Positions 9,099 through 17,675 are shown, counted from the stretch's first letter. The stretch is 25,487 bases of DNA from an uncultured Alistipes sp. (GCA_900549685.1 UROX01000017.1:1-25487), one strand, 5' to 3'. Program-made: numbers and translations. Notes: generated from the letters alone by a model not told the origin.

Positions 9099-9720
9099 CG
9101 TTCTGCTCGACGGCGGGCGGATGATATTCCGGCGGGCGTAGGGGGCGGTTGCGTTCCGGGCTGCTGTTCGGGAGCGTCGTCGAGGCTGCCGGTCGTTTCG
9201 GATGCCCTGCGGATGCGGTCGGCGGGGCATGTTTCCGGGTATGGATATGCCGGAAGGCGGGATACCTCCCGAAATGCGAAGACCGACGGCTGGGGGACCG
9301 TGCGATTCTTTTCCCGAATCTTTGTTTATTGCCGGTACGATACCGGGTGTGTTTGCGTGATTTTTGCTCTATCTCGATCATATGCTTTAATATGCCGGTC
9401 TCTGTCGTCGCCTCCGCGTTTTTTGTACAGCGTCTTAAAGCCTCTGTTTAGGTGGAAATGGGTCCGGTTGGGGAATGCGTCCTGCGGTTCCGGATCCCTG
9501 CGGTCGGATTGTAAAAAGCGGAAATTCGGTGTGTCGAATCGTGCGGCCGTCTGCTCTCTTAGGTGAGGTCGGAAGCCTGTGTCGGTGCGGATTCCGGGAC
9601 GAAGTTTCGAATCCCTTTCGGGAACGGTGAGACCGGCCTGTTCCCCGGGCCGTGCCCGCAGAAGATTACGGCCCTCCGAGTCGGTACTAAAGTATGCAAT
9701 CGACCGTTTTTATGTCGGAT
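9099..9720. other. Noncoding gap, nothing recognised
   Basis: About 620 bases between the DUF1573 gene and the deaminase gene. Short open frames exist, but their translations are Arg/Cys-rich and resemble no family I know. I see no TAnnTTTG box on either strand, no tRNA, no strong hairpin with a T tract, and no repeats. It may hold an unusual promoter or the remains of a decayed gene. Confidence 0.5.
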
Positions 9721-11040
9721 ATGAATATTTTGATCGAAAACTGCCGGGTGTTGCCGATGACGGCGGCGCCCGGAGAAGACCCCGGTTATTTTCACGGTGC
9801 GGTCGGCGTTTCTGCCGGCCGTATCGTGTTCGCGAGTGCGCAGGAGTCGGATGTCCGCGATTTCGAACGGTGCTATGGAACGGATATCCGCCGGATCGAT
9901 GCCCGGGGCATGTTTCTGCTGCCGGGTTTGGTGAATCTGCACAATCATGCGGCTATGACGCTGATGAGGGGTTATGCCGACGATATGGCGCTGATGCCTT
10001 GGCTCGAGGAGAAGATATGGCCGTTCGAGGGTCTGCTCGACGGCGAGGATGTCTACTGGGGTGCGCGGCTGGGAATCGCCGAGATGTTGCTGGGCGGCAC
10101 GACGACATTCGTCGATATGTACTGGCATGCGGACCGGGTGGCGGAAGCGGCGTTTAGGAGCGGCATCCGGGCTGTGGTGTGTCCCGCGTTCGTCGATGGA
10201 CGTTACGAAGAGTTCGAGCGGACGTTCGAGTCGCTGGCCGGGCGTTATGTCTCGGCAGACGGACGGATCGGAGTCCGCATAGGGCCGCATGCCCCTTATA
10301 CCTGCTCGCCCCGGACAATCGAGTCCGCACTGGAACTGTGCGGAAAATACGGCGTCGGGGTTCATGTGCATCTGAGCGAGACGCGTTCCGAGATCGACAT
10401 CGTCCGGCAGCGGTACGGTGTGACGCCGGTCGAGTATCTGCGCGATCTGGGAATGTTCGGTTTTCCGACGCTGGCAGCCCATTGCGTGCATGTGGGCGAT
10501 GCGGACATGGAGATCATGCAGCGGTACGGCGTGGCGGTTGGCCATAACCCCCAGAGCAACATGAAGCTCGCCAGCGGCGTGGCACCTGTGGCCGAAATGC
10601 TCCGGCGCGGCATGTCGGTCGGCATAGGAACCGACGGACCCAGTTCGAACAACGATCTGGACATGTGGGAGGAGATGCGGACGGCCTCGCTGTTGCAGAA
10701 GTCGGCGACCGGCGATCCACGTGCGTTGCCCGCCTACGAAACGCTGTATATGGCGACGGCGGGCGGAGCACAGGTTCTTGGGATGGAGGACCGGATCGGA
10801 GCAGTGGCGCCGGGTTTGCGGGCCGATCTGATTCTGGTCGATCCGAAGGGACCTCATCTGCGTCCCTGTTACGACCCTGCGGCCGCGTTGGTGTATGGCG
10901 GAAAGGCCTCCGATGTCCGGACGGTGATCGTCGATGGCTGTGTGCTGGTGGAGGACGGCAAACTTTGCCGGGAGGACCTCGACGAAACGATCCGGGCGGC
11001 AGAGGAGCGGATCGAAAGAATCTTCGGACGGATGAGATAG
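9721..11040 (+). CDS. MtaD-type amidohydrolase (methylthioadenosine / S-adenosylhomocysteine deaminase)
   Basis: A 439-residue metal-dependent amidohydrolase of the MtaD/TM0936 branch. Members deaminate S-adenosylhomocysteine, 5'-methylthioadenosine or related adenosine derivatives to the inosyl forms. The active-site set is visible: the H74-x-H76 pair in GLVNLHNHAAMTLMRG, H217 and E220 in HVHLSETRSE, H254 in AHCVH, and D305 in GIGTDGPSSNNDL. A C-terminal beta-sandwich return segment (GLRADLILVDPKGPHLRP) closes the fold. I chose the start at 9721 (MNILIENCRVLP) because family members begin with this strand; in-frame ATGs at 9694 and 9712 are alternatives. It stands alone between two long gaps. 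Related deaminases act on other purine-like or s-triazine substrates, so the substrate is less certain than the family. Confidence 0.85.
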   Translation: MNILIENCRVLPMTAAPGEDPGYFHGAVGVSAGRIVFASAQESDVRDFERCYGTDIRRIDARGMFLLPGLVNLHNHAAMTLMRGYADDMALMPWLEEKIWPFEGLLDGEDVYWGARLGIAEMLLGGTTTFVDMYWHADRVAEAAFRSGIRAVVCPAFVDGRYEEFERTFESLAGRYVSADGRIGVRIGPHAPYTCSPRTIESALELCGKYGVGVHVHLSETRSEIDIVRQRYGVTPVEYLRDLGMFGFPTLAAHCVHVGDADMEIMQRYGVAVGHNPQSNMKLASGVAPVAEMLRRGMSVGIGTDGPSSNNDLDMWEEMRTASLLQKSATGDPRALPAYETLYMATAGGAQVLGMEDRIGAVAPGLRADLILVDPKGPHLRPCYDPAAALVYGGKASDVRTVIVDGCVLVEDGKLCREDLDETIRAAEERIERIFGRMR

Positions 11041-11581
11041 CCGTTTTGCTTTCGGGGCGTTTCGCTTTGTGCGTTTCGAGGGTCTGCATGGCTGTCGCAT
11101 CCCGAGCACTCTCCTTGGTTTGGAAGGAGCGGATTGGGTGTGCTGTCCGGGGGCGTCGCATGCCCTTTTCGTCGGGACAAGGAGGCGAGGGGCGCGATCA
11201 TCGGTATGTGTCTTGGGAAATCGGCGTCGTCCGATTTCTCTTCGTCGAATATTTTTTGTATATTCGGTTCGAGGAATCGATTCCGCCGACGTGGCCCGGA
11301 TTCGTTTCGATTGGTTGTTTTTTCATCGAATATTATTGCCTATATTTGTCGATAAGGATCGGTTTTCGAGCGTCGTAGCCGTGTGAGGGCGGCATCGAGG
11401 AAATGCGACCGTATCTTTCGGAAAACAGGCGATCGGCGGAGGCTTGGAGAAGCCGCCCGAAAAGCATTGCGGCAGCGACGAATATCGGTATGCCGAAATG
11501 GGTAATCGCCGTGGCGGAGGTGCGGTATGCGGATGCCCCGGTGTCGCGGAATTGATCTGTCGTCTGTTAAAATCTGCGAAA
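11041..11581 (+). other. Long noncoding leader/promoter region of the glycosidase-like gene
   Basis: About 540 bases with no convincing coding frame. The part from about 11230 to 11360 is noticeably AT-rich and contains a perfect -7 box. I see no terminator for the preceding deaminase gene and no recognised riboswitch. Confidence 0.45.
11341..11348 (+). promoter_or_regulatory. -7 promoter box upstream of the glycosidase-like gene
   Basis: TATATTTG matches TAnnTTTG exactly and sits in an AT-rich patch preceded by a T-rich run. It would give a 5' untranslated region of roughly 225 bases. A second, imperfect box TATCTTTC at 11412-11419 is an alternative. Confidence 0.5.
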
Positions 11582-13528
11582 ATGAAACGATTTTATCTCT
11601 TTCTGTTGTCGTGCTGCTGGGCCGTGGCATGTACGGCTTCCGTTTCGGCCGGCAATTCGGATGTGCCGGGTATTCATGCCATCGGGAACGGCCGGTTATG
11701 CGTATACGGTCAGCAGGCCGATATCCTGCAGGCGTTCGGGCCGCCCTATTCCGCTCCGGGTATGTTTACGATGCGGCTGGAGGGAGATTGGAATATCTCC
11801 TCGGTACGGGAACCCCGGACCGCCGTCTGGCATCACGAGATCGCCGGAGGGACGGGAACGGCGGTCCGGCTCACCGATTTCGTGACGGACGGGCAGTGTG
11901 CGTTCGTGCGTCGTTTCCGTGCCGCCGCTCCGGTACGTTTCTCGGTCGAGATCAGGATGGAAGACCGTTATGCCCCGTATGAAAAAGAGATTACGGTCCG
12001 TCCGGAGGTTCCGCAAAAAGGAATCTCTTCCGCTGTCCGGATCGATCTGGCGCCGGGCATTCCTTTTTACAGCAGTTATGTGTCGCCCGAGGGCTACCGT
12101 TATTGGCTCGTGACGACGGGCTGCGTTTCGTTGTCGCCGGTGGAAGGTTGTCCCCGCAAGTTCATACTCTCCGTTTCGCCGGGCGAGGGTGCGCTGTATC
12201 TGGTTGCAGGAGCCTCGGAACAGGCGCTGGAGGCCGATGTCCGTAAAGTGACGGCTTGTTCGCCCGGAGCGTTGCAGAAGCGCAGCGTCCGTGCGTGGAA
12301 AAAATATTCGGACCGGATGACGGCGTTTTCCGCCGGCCGTCTGTCGGGAGCCGGCCGCGACGAGTTTCTGCGTGCCGTGGACGATGTGGGTGTCCTGATC
12401 AAAAGCCAGCAGGCGGACTGCGGAGCCGTATTGGCCGGAATCGTCTACCACATGGGGTATGTGCGGGACCAGTACGGCGTGTCGAGAGCGTTGCTCGCTT
12501 TGGGACACTGCGAGGAGGCCCGGAAGATTCTCGAATTCTATTACGGGATTTGGCAGGACAACGGATTTATCAAAAATGCGCAGGCAATCGGTTGGCCGGG
12601 TATTTTCCATCGGCACGAGAACGATGAGACCGAAATCACCGGTTACCTGCTCGTGCAGGCATTCGACTACTATGCCCGGACGGGAGACGAAGCGTTCGTC
12701 GAGCGGATTCTCCCGATGCTCGAATGGGCCGCCGATGCCCAGCGCCGCCATATCATCGACGGAATGTTGCCGTTCAACGGCGACGAGACCTATATCGCGG
12801 GCGGTGTCGTGCCGCGCAAGGTGATGTATCACGGTTCGGCCGAAGCGACGCTGCTGTTCATCGAGGGCGGCACGCGACTGCTCGATTTCGTCCGGGAGCG
12901 GTCGCTCTGGGACGCTGCCCGGACCGAGGCGCTGGACCGGGCGGTCACGGCATGCAGGGAGGCCTACCGCGACAATTTCTTCCGGGATGGGAAACTTTTT
13001 ATCAACAATCCGGACCGGGAAAAGAAAGTCGAATATCCTGCGACGCGCCCCGGCGTATGTCTGCATCCCGACCACTTCGACTATTTTACGGAGACCTATC
13101 ATTTCAAGGGGTGTCTCTATTTCTGCAAGGATTGTATGGCCAAAGACAACAGCGCTGTGGAGCTGCCTTCCGTCGAGCGGTTCAGCATTCCGTCCGCCTG
13201 TCTGTTCCCGCTGTATATCCATTCGACGCTTTTTACTCCGGACGAGAAACGGGCTCTGCTCGAACAGGTCGTCGAACTGTACCGTGCGACAGGCAGAATA
13301 TCGGAACTCGACCGCATTCTGGGTTACGACTACGGCATGTTTCTCTATGCGCTGGCCGAGCAGGACCACGAACTTTCCGATGAGGTGTATCGGAAAATGA
13401 TGGACCTCCGGGACGGTGCCGGAGCATGGGTCGAGTATTACGTGGACGGACATCCGAGCGGATGCGGCTGTCGGCCGTGGGAGAGCGGAATCGACATCGA
13501 GGCGGCGATCCGCTACGCGGAGCGGTAG
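11582..13528 (+). CDS. Secreted six-hairpin glycosidase-like protein
   Basis: A 648-residue exported protein. The start at 11582 (MKRFYLFLLSCCWAVACTASVSA) opens a signal peptide; cleavage could follow VSA, or AVAC could act as a weak lipobox. The first 270 residues form a beta-rich domain (GNGRLCVYGQQADILQAFGPP), as in the N-terminal beta-sandwich of GH15/GH65-like enzymes. From about residue 275 it is helical, with segments typical of an (alpha/alpha)6 barrel: YVRDQYGVSRALLALG near 293, HRHENDETEITGYLL near 342, FNGDETYI near 398 and a closing WESGIDIEAAIRYAER. Acidic residues in these segments are catalytic candidates, but I cannot assign acid and base. A cysteine cluster C-x3-C-x2-C lies near 510-517. 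A role in carbohydrate breakdown is inferred. No SusC/SusD or other polysaccharide-utilization genes are adjacent, and I do not recognise the exact GH family. Confidence 0.72.
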   Translation: MKRFYLFLLSCCWAVACTASVSAGNSDVPGIHAIGNGRLCVYGQQADILQAFGPPYSAPGMFTMRLEGDWNISSVREPRTAVWHHEIAGGTGTAVRLTDFVTDGQCAFVRRFRAAAPVRFSVEIRMEDRYAPYEKEITVRPEVPQKGISSAVRIDLAPGIPFYSSYVSPEGYRYWLVTTGCVSLSPVEGCPRKFILSVSPGEGALYLVAGASEQALEADVRKVTACSPGALQKRSVRAWKKYSDRMTAFSAGRLSGAGRDEFLRAVDDVGVLIKSQQADCGAVLAGIVYHMGYVRDQYGVSRALLALGHCEEARKILEFYYGIWQDNGFIKNAQAIGWPGIFHRHENDETEITGYLLVQAFDYYARTGDEAFVERILPMLEWAADAQRRHIIDGMLPFNGDETYIAGGVVPRKVMYHGSAEATLLFIEGGTRLLDFVRERSLWDAARTEALDRAVTACREAYRDNFFRDGKLFINNPDREKKVEYPATRPGVCLHPDHFDYFTETYHFKGCLYFCKDCMAKDNSAVELPSVERFSIPSACLFPLYIHSTLFTPDEKRALLEQVVELYRATGRISELDRILGYDYGMFLYALAEQDHELSDEVYRKMMDLRDGAGAWVEYYVDGHPSGCGCRPWESGIDIEAAIRYAER

Positions 13529-13557
13529 GCGTGCGCACTGCCGAACGATAAGTAAAG

Positions 13558-13590
13558 AGGCTGTCCGACGAGTCGCAGACAGCCTTTTTC
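13558..13590 (+). terminator. Intrinsic terminator after the glycosidase-like gene
   Basis: AGGCTGTC at 13558-13565 pairs perfectly with GACAGCCT at 13578-13585, with an inner CGAC/GTCG pairing, and is followed by a T tract. It lies about 30 bases after the stop codon of the glycosidase-like gene. Confidence 0.88.
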
Positions 13591-13729
13591 TTATGCAATT
13601 GTTCGAGATCGAATGTATGATTCCCGACGGGTCGAAAAACCGCCGGACCGTCTCTTTTCCGGAGCGGCGATTCCGTGTGTGTCGTCGTCGCGCCGGAGTC
13701 CCTCGGCGGAGAAGAGACCGGACGGAAGA

Positions 13730-14830
13730 TTATTTCCCTATCGAATCGAAATAGTTGTTGAGCAGTTCGCGTGCGGCGACGAACGAACTTTTCCGGTCGT
13801 CGAGCACCATCTGCTCGTAGGTTCCGATCTGCGAGGCGATCGACTCGTTGCGGTAGAAATTCTCGCGCAGCGCTTCGTTGATCGTTTCGTACATCCAGTA
13901 TTTGGCCTGCCGGTTGCGGTTGCGCAGGAAGTAACCGTTCTGGCGGGTGAATTTCAGAAAATCCTCGATCCCGTTCCATATCTCGGGCAGACCGTTCTTT
14001 TCGACCGCCGAGCAGGTGTACACCCTCGGCCGCCAGCCCGAATCGGGCATCGGGAACAGGTTCAGCGCATTGGCGAAATGGCTGCGGGCCACTTCGGCCC
14101 GTTCGCGGTTGCCGCTGTCGGCCTTGTTGATGGCGATCATGTCGGCCATCTCCATGATGCCCCGTTTGATGCCCTGCAACTCGTCGCCCGCTCCGGCGAT
14201 CTGCAGCAGCAGGAACATATCGACCATCGAATGGACGGCCGTTTCCGACTGGCCCACGCCGACCGTCTCGATGAAGATGACGTCGAATCCGGCCGCCTCG
14301 CACAGGATGATGCTTTCTCTGGTCTTGCGTGCCACGCCGCCCAGCGAGCCGGCGGAGGGGGAAGGACGGATGAAGACGCCCGGATTGTGTACGAGCGTTT
14401 CCATGCGTGTCTTGTCGCCGAGAATCGAACCTTTGCTGCGCTCGGAGCTGGGGTCGATGGCCAGTACCGAGAGCTTGTGGCCCAGCTTCGTTACCATGTC
14501 GCCGATGGCCTCGATGAAGGTCGATTTGCCGGCGCCCGGCACGCCCGTGATGCCGATCCGGACGGACTTTCCCGAATGGGGCAGACAGCGCTCGATGATT
14601 TCCTGCGCCTGAGCGTAATGTTCGGGCAGCAGGCTTTCGACGAGCGTGATGGCCTGCGAAAGGATCGTGATGTTGCCTTCGAGGATGCCTTTCATGTAGT
14701 CGTCGGTCGAGAGTCTGTGCCGTTTGACTTTTTTGAAATAAGGATTTACGACGGGCGGCTGGGCGATGCCTTTATTAACCGTCAGGGCCGAATCGTGTTC
14801 GCGGCCGTGTATTTCTTCGTAATGTTCCAT
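13730..14830 (-). CDS. MeaB, methylmalonyl-CoA mutase-associated GTPase
   Basis: A 366-residue G3E-family P-loop GTPase of the MeaB/ArgK/YgfD group. MeaB protects adenosylcobalamin-dependent methylmalonyl-CoA mutase and gates cofactor loading using GTP. Visible motifs are Walker A GVPGAGKST (96-104), the IDPSSERSKGSILGDKTRM switch region (125-143), ETVGVGQ (188-194) and the guanine-specificity NKAD (235-238). The C-terminal part (NGLPEIWNGIEDFLKFTRQNG onward) is the dimerization arm. Length and start are normal, with an N-terminal helical extension before the GTPase core. The mutase subunit genes are not in this window. The -7-like box TATCTTCG is just upstream. The older annotation 'LAO/AO transport ATPase' refers to this family and is misleading. 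Confidence 0.95.
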   Translation of the reverse strand: MEHYEEIHGREHDSALTVNKGIAQPPVVNPYFKKVKRHRLSTDDYMKGILEGNITILSQAITLVESLLPEHYAQAQEIIERCLPHSGKSVRIGITGVPGAGKSTFIEAIGDMVTKLGHKLSVLAIDPSSERSKGSILGDKTRMETLVHNPGVFIRPSPSAGSLGGVARKTRESIILCEAAGFDVIFIETVGVGQSETAVHSMVDMFLLLQIAGAGDELQGIKRGIMEMADMIAINKADSGNRERAEVARSHFANALNLFPMPDSGWRPRVYTCSAVEKNGLPEIWNGIEDFLKFTRQNGYFLRNRNRQAKYWMYETINEALRENFYRNESIASQIGTYEQMVLDDRKSSFVAARELLNNYFDSIGK

Positions 14831-14852
14831 AGGGCGTCCGGATTTCTTATGA

Positions 14853-14860
14853 CGAAGATA
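14853..14860 (-). promoter_or_regulatory. Possible -7 promoter box for meaB
   Basis: On the minus strand this reads TATCTTCG, one mismatch from TAnnTTTG. It lies 22 bases before the meaB ATG and follows an AT-rich stretch. The -33 element is unclear. Confidence 0.4.
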
Positions 14861-15214
14861 CCGATTTTATTCGATTCCGCATAACCTCGGCGGAGCGAAT
14901 GCGTCCGATCCGACGATCTGTCGTCGGGGCGTTCCCTGCCGCGGATGTTTCGGGTGTCGAAGATGGAGAATGGCATCGGTCGGACTCGAAGGTCGGGCAG
15001 AAGGTCGGTCGCCGGAGGCTTTGGGGCGAGTGTCCGTCCCGTGCTTGGGCGAATCGCCCGGCTGCGGTTATTTTGTCGGGTAGGACCAGGGGGAGGGCGT
15101 TCCCGCGATCTGTCGGATAAAGGTGGGAACGGCACGAGGTACCGCGGTGCTCCGTCGAAAGATTTTTGTGCGGCGAAAACGGTTTTTCGGACGGGCGGAT
15201 CGCGGATAATGCCC
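14861..15214. other. Divergent intergenic region between meaB and the MATE gene
   Basis: About 350 bases between the two divergent -7 boxes. It is GC-rich with no convincing coding frame, RNA gene or riboswitch. A short perfect inverted repeat, GGGCGA/TCGCCC, lies at 15047-15059, but its one-base centre makes it unlikely as an RNA hairpin. Confidence 0.45.
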
Positions 15215-15222
15215 TATCTTTG
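15215..15222 (+). promoter_or_regulatory. -7 promoter box abutting the MATE start codon
   Basis: TATCTTTG is an exact TAnnTTTG match ending only five bases before the ATG at 15228. Transcription starting the usual few bases downstream of the box would begin at or next to the start codon, implying a leaderless or nearly leaderless mRNA. Confidence 0.55.
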
Positions 15223-15227
15223 CCGGC

Positions 15228-16517
15228 ATGAACCGAAAAATTCTGGCGCTCGCCCTGCCCAATATCGTTTCCAACATCACCGTCCCGTTGCTGGGCATGG
15301 TGGATATGGCTATCGTGGGGCATCTGGGCGATGACGCGCTCATCGGCGGTATCGCCATCGGTACCACGATTTTCAATTTCATTTACTGGAATTTCGCTTT
15401 TTTGAGGATGGGCACCAGCGGGTTCACGGCTCAGGCCTACGGCGGACGCGACTTCCGGGAGATCGCCGCGCTTCTCGTCCGTGCGCTTTCGGTGGCGTTG
15501 CTCGTCGCTCTCGTTTTGCTGGTTTTCCGGAAGCCGGTGGGGCGTCTGGCTTTCGGGATGATGGACGGTTCGCCGCAGGCGATGGCCTATGCGGCCGAGT
15601 ATTTCTATGCCCGGATATGGGCCGCTCCGGCCACGATTTCGCTGTTTGCGCTGCAAGGATGGTATATCGGGATGCAGAACGCCCGTTTTCCGATGTATAT
15701 CTCGATTGCGGTCAATCTCATCAACGTGGTCTGCTGCCTGTGGTTCGCCCTCGCGCTCGGCTGGGGAATCGCCGGCGTGGCATGGGGAACGGTCGTCGCG
15801 CAGTACGGGGGACTCCTGCTCTCCGTCGTGCTGTGGTGGCGTTATTACCGCCGTTTCGGACGGTATGTCGATTGGAAGGAGAGTCTGAGACTCGGTCCCA
15901 TGCTCGCTTTTTTCAGGGTCAATCGCGATATTTTTCTCCGTACGGCCTGCATCGTGGCCGTCTATACGTTCTTTACGGCCGCTTCGTCGGGTATGGGCGA
16001 TACGCTGCTGGCGATCAATGTGTTGCTGATGCAGCTTTTTACGCTGTTTTCCTATCTGATGGACGGATTCGCTTTTGCGGGCGAGTCGCTGGCCGGCCGT
16101 TACGTGGGGGCGCGCAACGAGGCGATGCTGCGCCGCTGCGTCCGTCTGCTGCTGGGCTGGGGGGCTGTCGTGGCGGGACTTTACGTCGGACTCTATGCGG
16201 CGGGCTGGCGGACGATCCTGTCGTTTTTCACCGACAGCGAGGCGATTCTCTCCGGTGCAGGGGCCTATGTCGGGTGGTTGATCGCGATCCCGCTCGTGGC
16301 GTTCGCGCCGTTCATGATCGATGGCATCCTCATCGGCGCCATGCGCACGGTCGTCATGCGCAATTCGGTTTTTCTCTCTACGGTCGGATTCTTCGGAGCC
16401 TATTACGGGTTGCGCGGTGCGGTCGGCAACGATGCGCTTTGGTTCGCTTTCCTGCTGTTTCTGGCGCTGCGCGGTGTGTTGCAGTATATAATGACGAACC
16501 GGCTGCGGATCGTTTGA
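15228..16517 (+). CDS. MATE family efflux transporter (DinF-like)
   Basis: A 429-residue polytopic inner-membrane protein of the MATE family, which exports drugs or metabolites in exchange for H+ or Na+. About twelve membrane helices are visible. The N-terminus carries the hallmark segments ALPNIVSNITVPLLGMVDMAIVGHLGDDALIGGIAIGT (residues 8-46) and the loop FAFLRMGTSGFTAQAYGGRD. The second half begins near 230 with RTACIVAVYTFFTAASSGMG and LMDGFAFAGESLAGRYVGARN. The start codon is set by the immediately upstream promoter box and by the conserved first helix. The last codons (MTNRLRIV) lie inside a 46-base hairpin. Substrate unknown. Confidence 0.93.
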   Translation: MNRKILALALPNIVSNITVPLLGMVDMAIVGHLGDDALIGGIAIGTTIFNFIYWNFAFLRMGTSGFTAQAYGGRDFREIAALLVRALSVALLVALVLLVFRKPVGRLAFGMMDGSPQAMAYAAEYFYARIWAAPATISLFALQGWYIGMQNARFPMYISIAVNLINVVCCLWFALALGWGIAGVAWGTVVAQYGGLLLSVVLWWRYYRRFGRYVDWKESLRLGPMLAFFRVNRDIFLRTACIVAVYTFFTAASSGMGDTLLAINVLLMQLFTLFSYLMDGFAFAGESLAGRYVGARNEAMLRRCVRLLLGWGAVVAGLYVGLYAAGWRTILSFFTDSEAILSGAGAYVGWLIAIPLVAFAPFMIDGILIGAMRTVVMRNSVFLSTVGFFGAYYGLRGAVGNDALWFAFLLFLALRGVLQYIMTNRLRIV

Positions 16518-16536
16518 TCGGCAGCCGGTTCGTCAT
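16491..16536 (+). repeat. 46-base inverted repeat spanning the MATE stop codon
   Basis: ATGACGAACCGGCTGC (16491-16506) is the exact reverse complement of GCAGCCGGTTCGTCAT (16521-16536). Inside, GATC at 16508-16511 pairs with GATC at 16516-16519 around a GTTT loop, with one G-G mismatch between the two stems. That gives 20 paired bases in total. The 5' arm encodes the last residues of the MATE protein, and the stop is at 16515-16517. There is no T tract on either side, so it is not a standard intrinsic terminator. It could block 3' exonucleases or act as a bidirectional roadblock between the convergent genes. Confidence 0.8.
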
Positions 16537-16748
16537 GGTCTCGGACGGAATCCGGACGAGGTGCGGATATAAATAGATCGGACAGCGTGCCGGTCTGCGA
16601 GTGCGGCCGTTGTTCGGGGTGTCGTTTCGGAAATTCCTTCGGGACGGGAAGAAACGGTCCAGGGTATACGGCCCGTAAACATGTCTGTCCGGATCCGAAT
16701 GACTGGTTCCCCTTGACGAATACCTCCTGCGGATGATTGCCGGACGGA

Positions 16749-17675
16749 CTATTGGGCCGGAATCTCGATCGGAATGGATACCTGTACCTTGTTCGGATCG
16801 TCGGCAGGGTCGGTGGCGGGTGCCTGCTCCTGCTCCGCAGGGGCATCCTCTGCGGGCGTCTCTTGGGCGGGTTGCTGCTGTTCTTCGGCTTGCCGTGCCG
16901 CTTCTTCTGCCGCCTGTCGGGCCGCCTCTTCTGCGGCCGCTTTTTCGGCTGCGGCTTTTTCCGCTTCGATACGGGCCTGTTCGGCAGCCTCTTCCTTGAC
17001 TTTCCGGTCGGCGGCGTTCAGATCCGAGGCGAACTCACGGAAAGCGTATACCGACAGGTTTTCGACTTTGATCAGTCCGTAGCGGTCCTTGAGTTCGGGG
17101 TAGATCGTGGAATAGCGGTACAGCAGATCGGTCGTGATGCAGCGGCATTCGTCGGTTTCCGTGTCATAGATCACCGGGATTCGGGTCGAGATTCTGTCCG
17201 AAGCGCCTTTGACCGCCCCGCCGATCATGCCGCCGATCTTGGGGATCGAACCGGTCTTGATGGCCGGGGCTTCCGCATAGTCGCCGATGACACTTTTGTA
17301 TTTCGGATTGAGCGGCAGGGCGAGCGCCATGTAGACGAACCGGCCCATCGCTTCGGCTTTGGCATATCCGTCCAACCCCGTGAACTGTTTGCAGTTTACG
17401 TAGAGCGTGTCTTTGTAGACGACACCCCACAGTTTGTCGTTCAGGTAATCCTTGTCGATCGACGGGTCGTTGCATTCGAGTTTGTAATCGTGTCCCGGTG
17501 CGACTTTCATCATGGCTGCCGAACGTTTGACGGCGTAAAATATGTACGGAGACGAAGGCTGGCTCTCCTTGTATTCCTGGAGCGACAGGTAGCCGTTGGG
17601 TCCCTGCTTTTTCAACTGGGCCGATGCCGTCGCCGAGAACGACAAGGCGATCAGCAATGCGAGGATGTATTTCAT
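16749..17675 (-). CDS. Secreted protein of unknown function with Ala/Glu coiled coil
   Basis: A 308-residue exported protein that I cannot assign to a function. The start at 17675 gives a clear signal peptide (MKYILALLIALSFSATASA, cleavage before Q20); an ATG 24 bases upstream is in frame but would displace it. The mature N-terminal domain (about 20-210) contains GYLSLQEYKESQPSSPYIFYAV, a Gly-rich IPKIGGMIGGAVKG segment resembling a glycine zipper (about 144-156), and CRC near 177. Residues about 221-267 are a highly charged Ala/Glu/Lys/Arg coiled coil (AAEKAAAEEAARQAAEEAAR). The tail is acidic and Pro-rich, ending in VQVSIPIEIPAQ. The style suggests a Bacteroidota-specific periplasmic or envelope protein. 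It is monocistronic: rpiB's terminator lies upstream and the MATE gene converges from the other side. Confidence 0.8.
   Translation of the reverse strand: MKYILALLIALSFSATASAQLKKQGPNGYLSLQEYKESQPSSPYIFYAVKRSAAMMKVAPGHDYKLECNDPSIDKDYLNDKLWGVVYKDTLYVNCKQFTGLDGYAKAEAMGRFVYMALALPLNPKYKSVIGDYAEAPAIKTGSIPKIGGMIGGAVKGASDRISTRIPVIYDTETDECRCITTDLLYRYSTIYPELKDRYGLIKVENLSVYAFREFASDLNAADRKVKEEAAEQARIEAEKAAAEKAAAEEAARQAAEEAARQAEEQQQPAQETPAEDAPAEQEQAPATDPADDPNKVQVSIPIEIPAQ

Noticed and set aside
11247..11265. GAATAT...ATATTC inverted repeat upstream of the glycosidase-like gene
   Set aside because: Only six bases per arm in an AT-rich promoter region; compatible with chance, with no evidence of a bound regulator.
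16530..16576. Translation VSDGIRTR just after the MATE gene, reminiscent of peptides misread from the antisense of a tRNA T-arm
   Set aside because: The DNA lacks the GTTCRA T-loop core and no cloverleaf can be drawn on either strand; the resemblance is at peptide level only.
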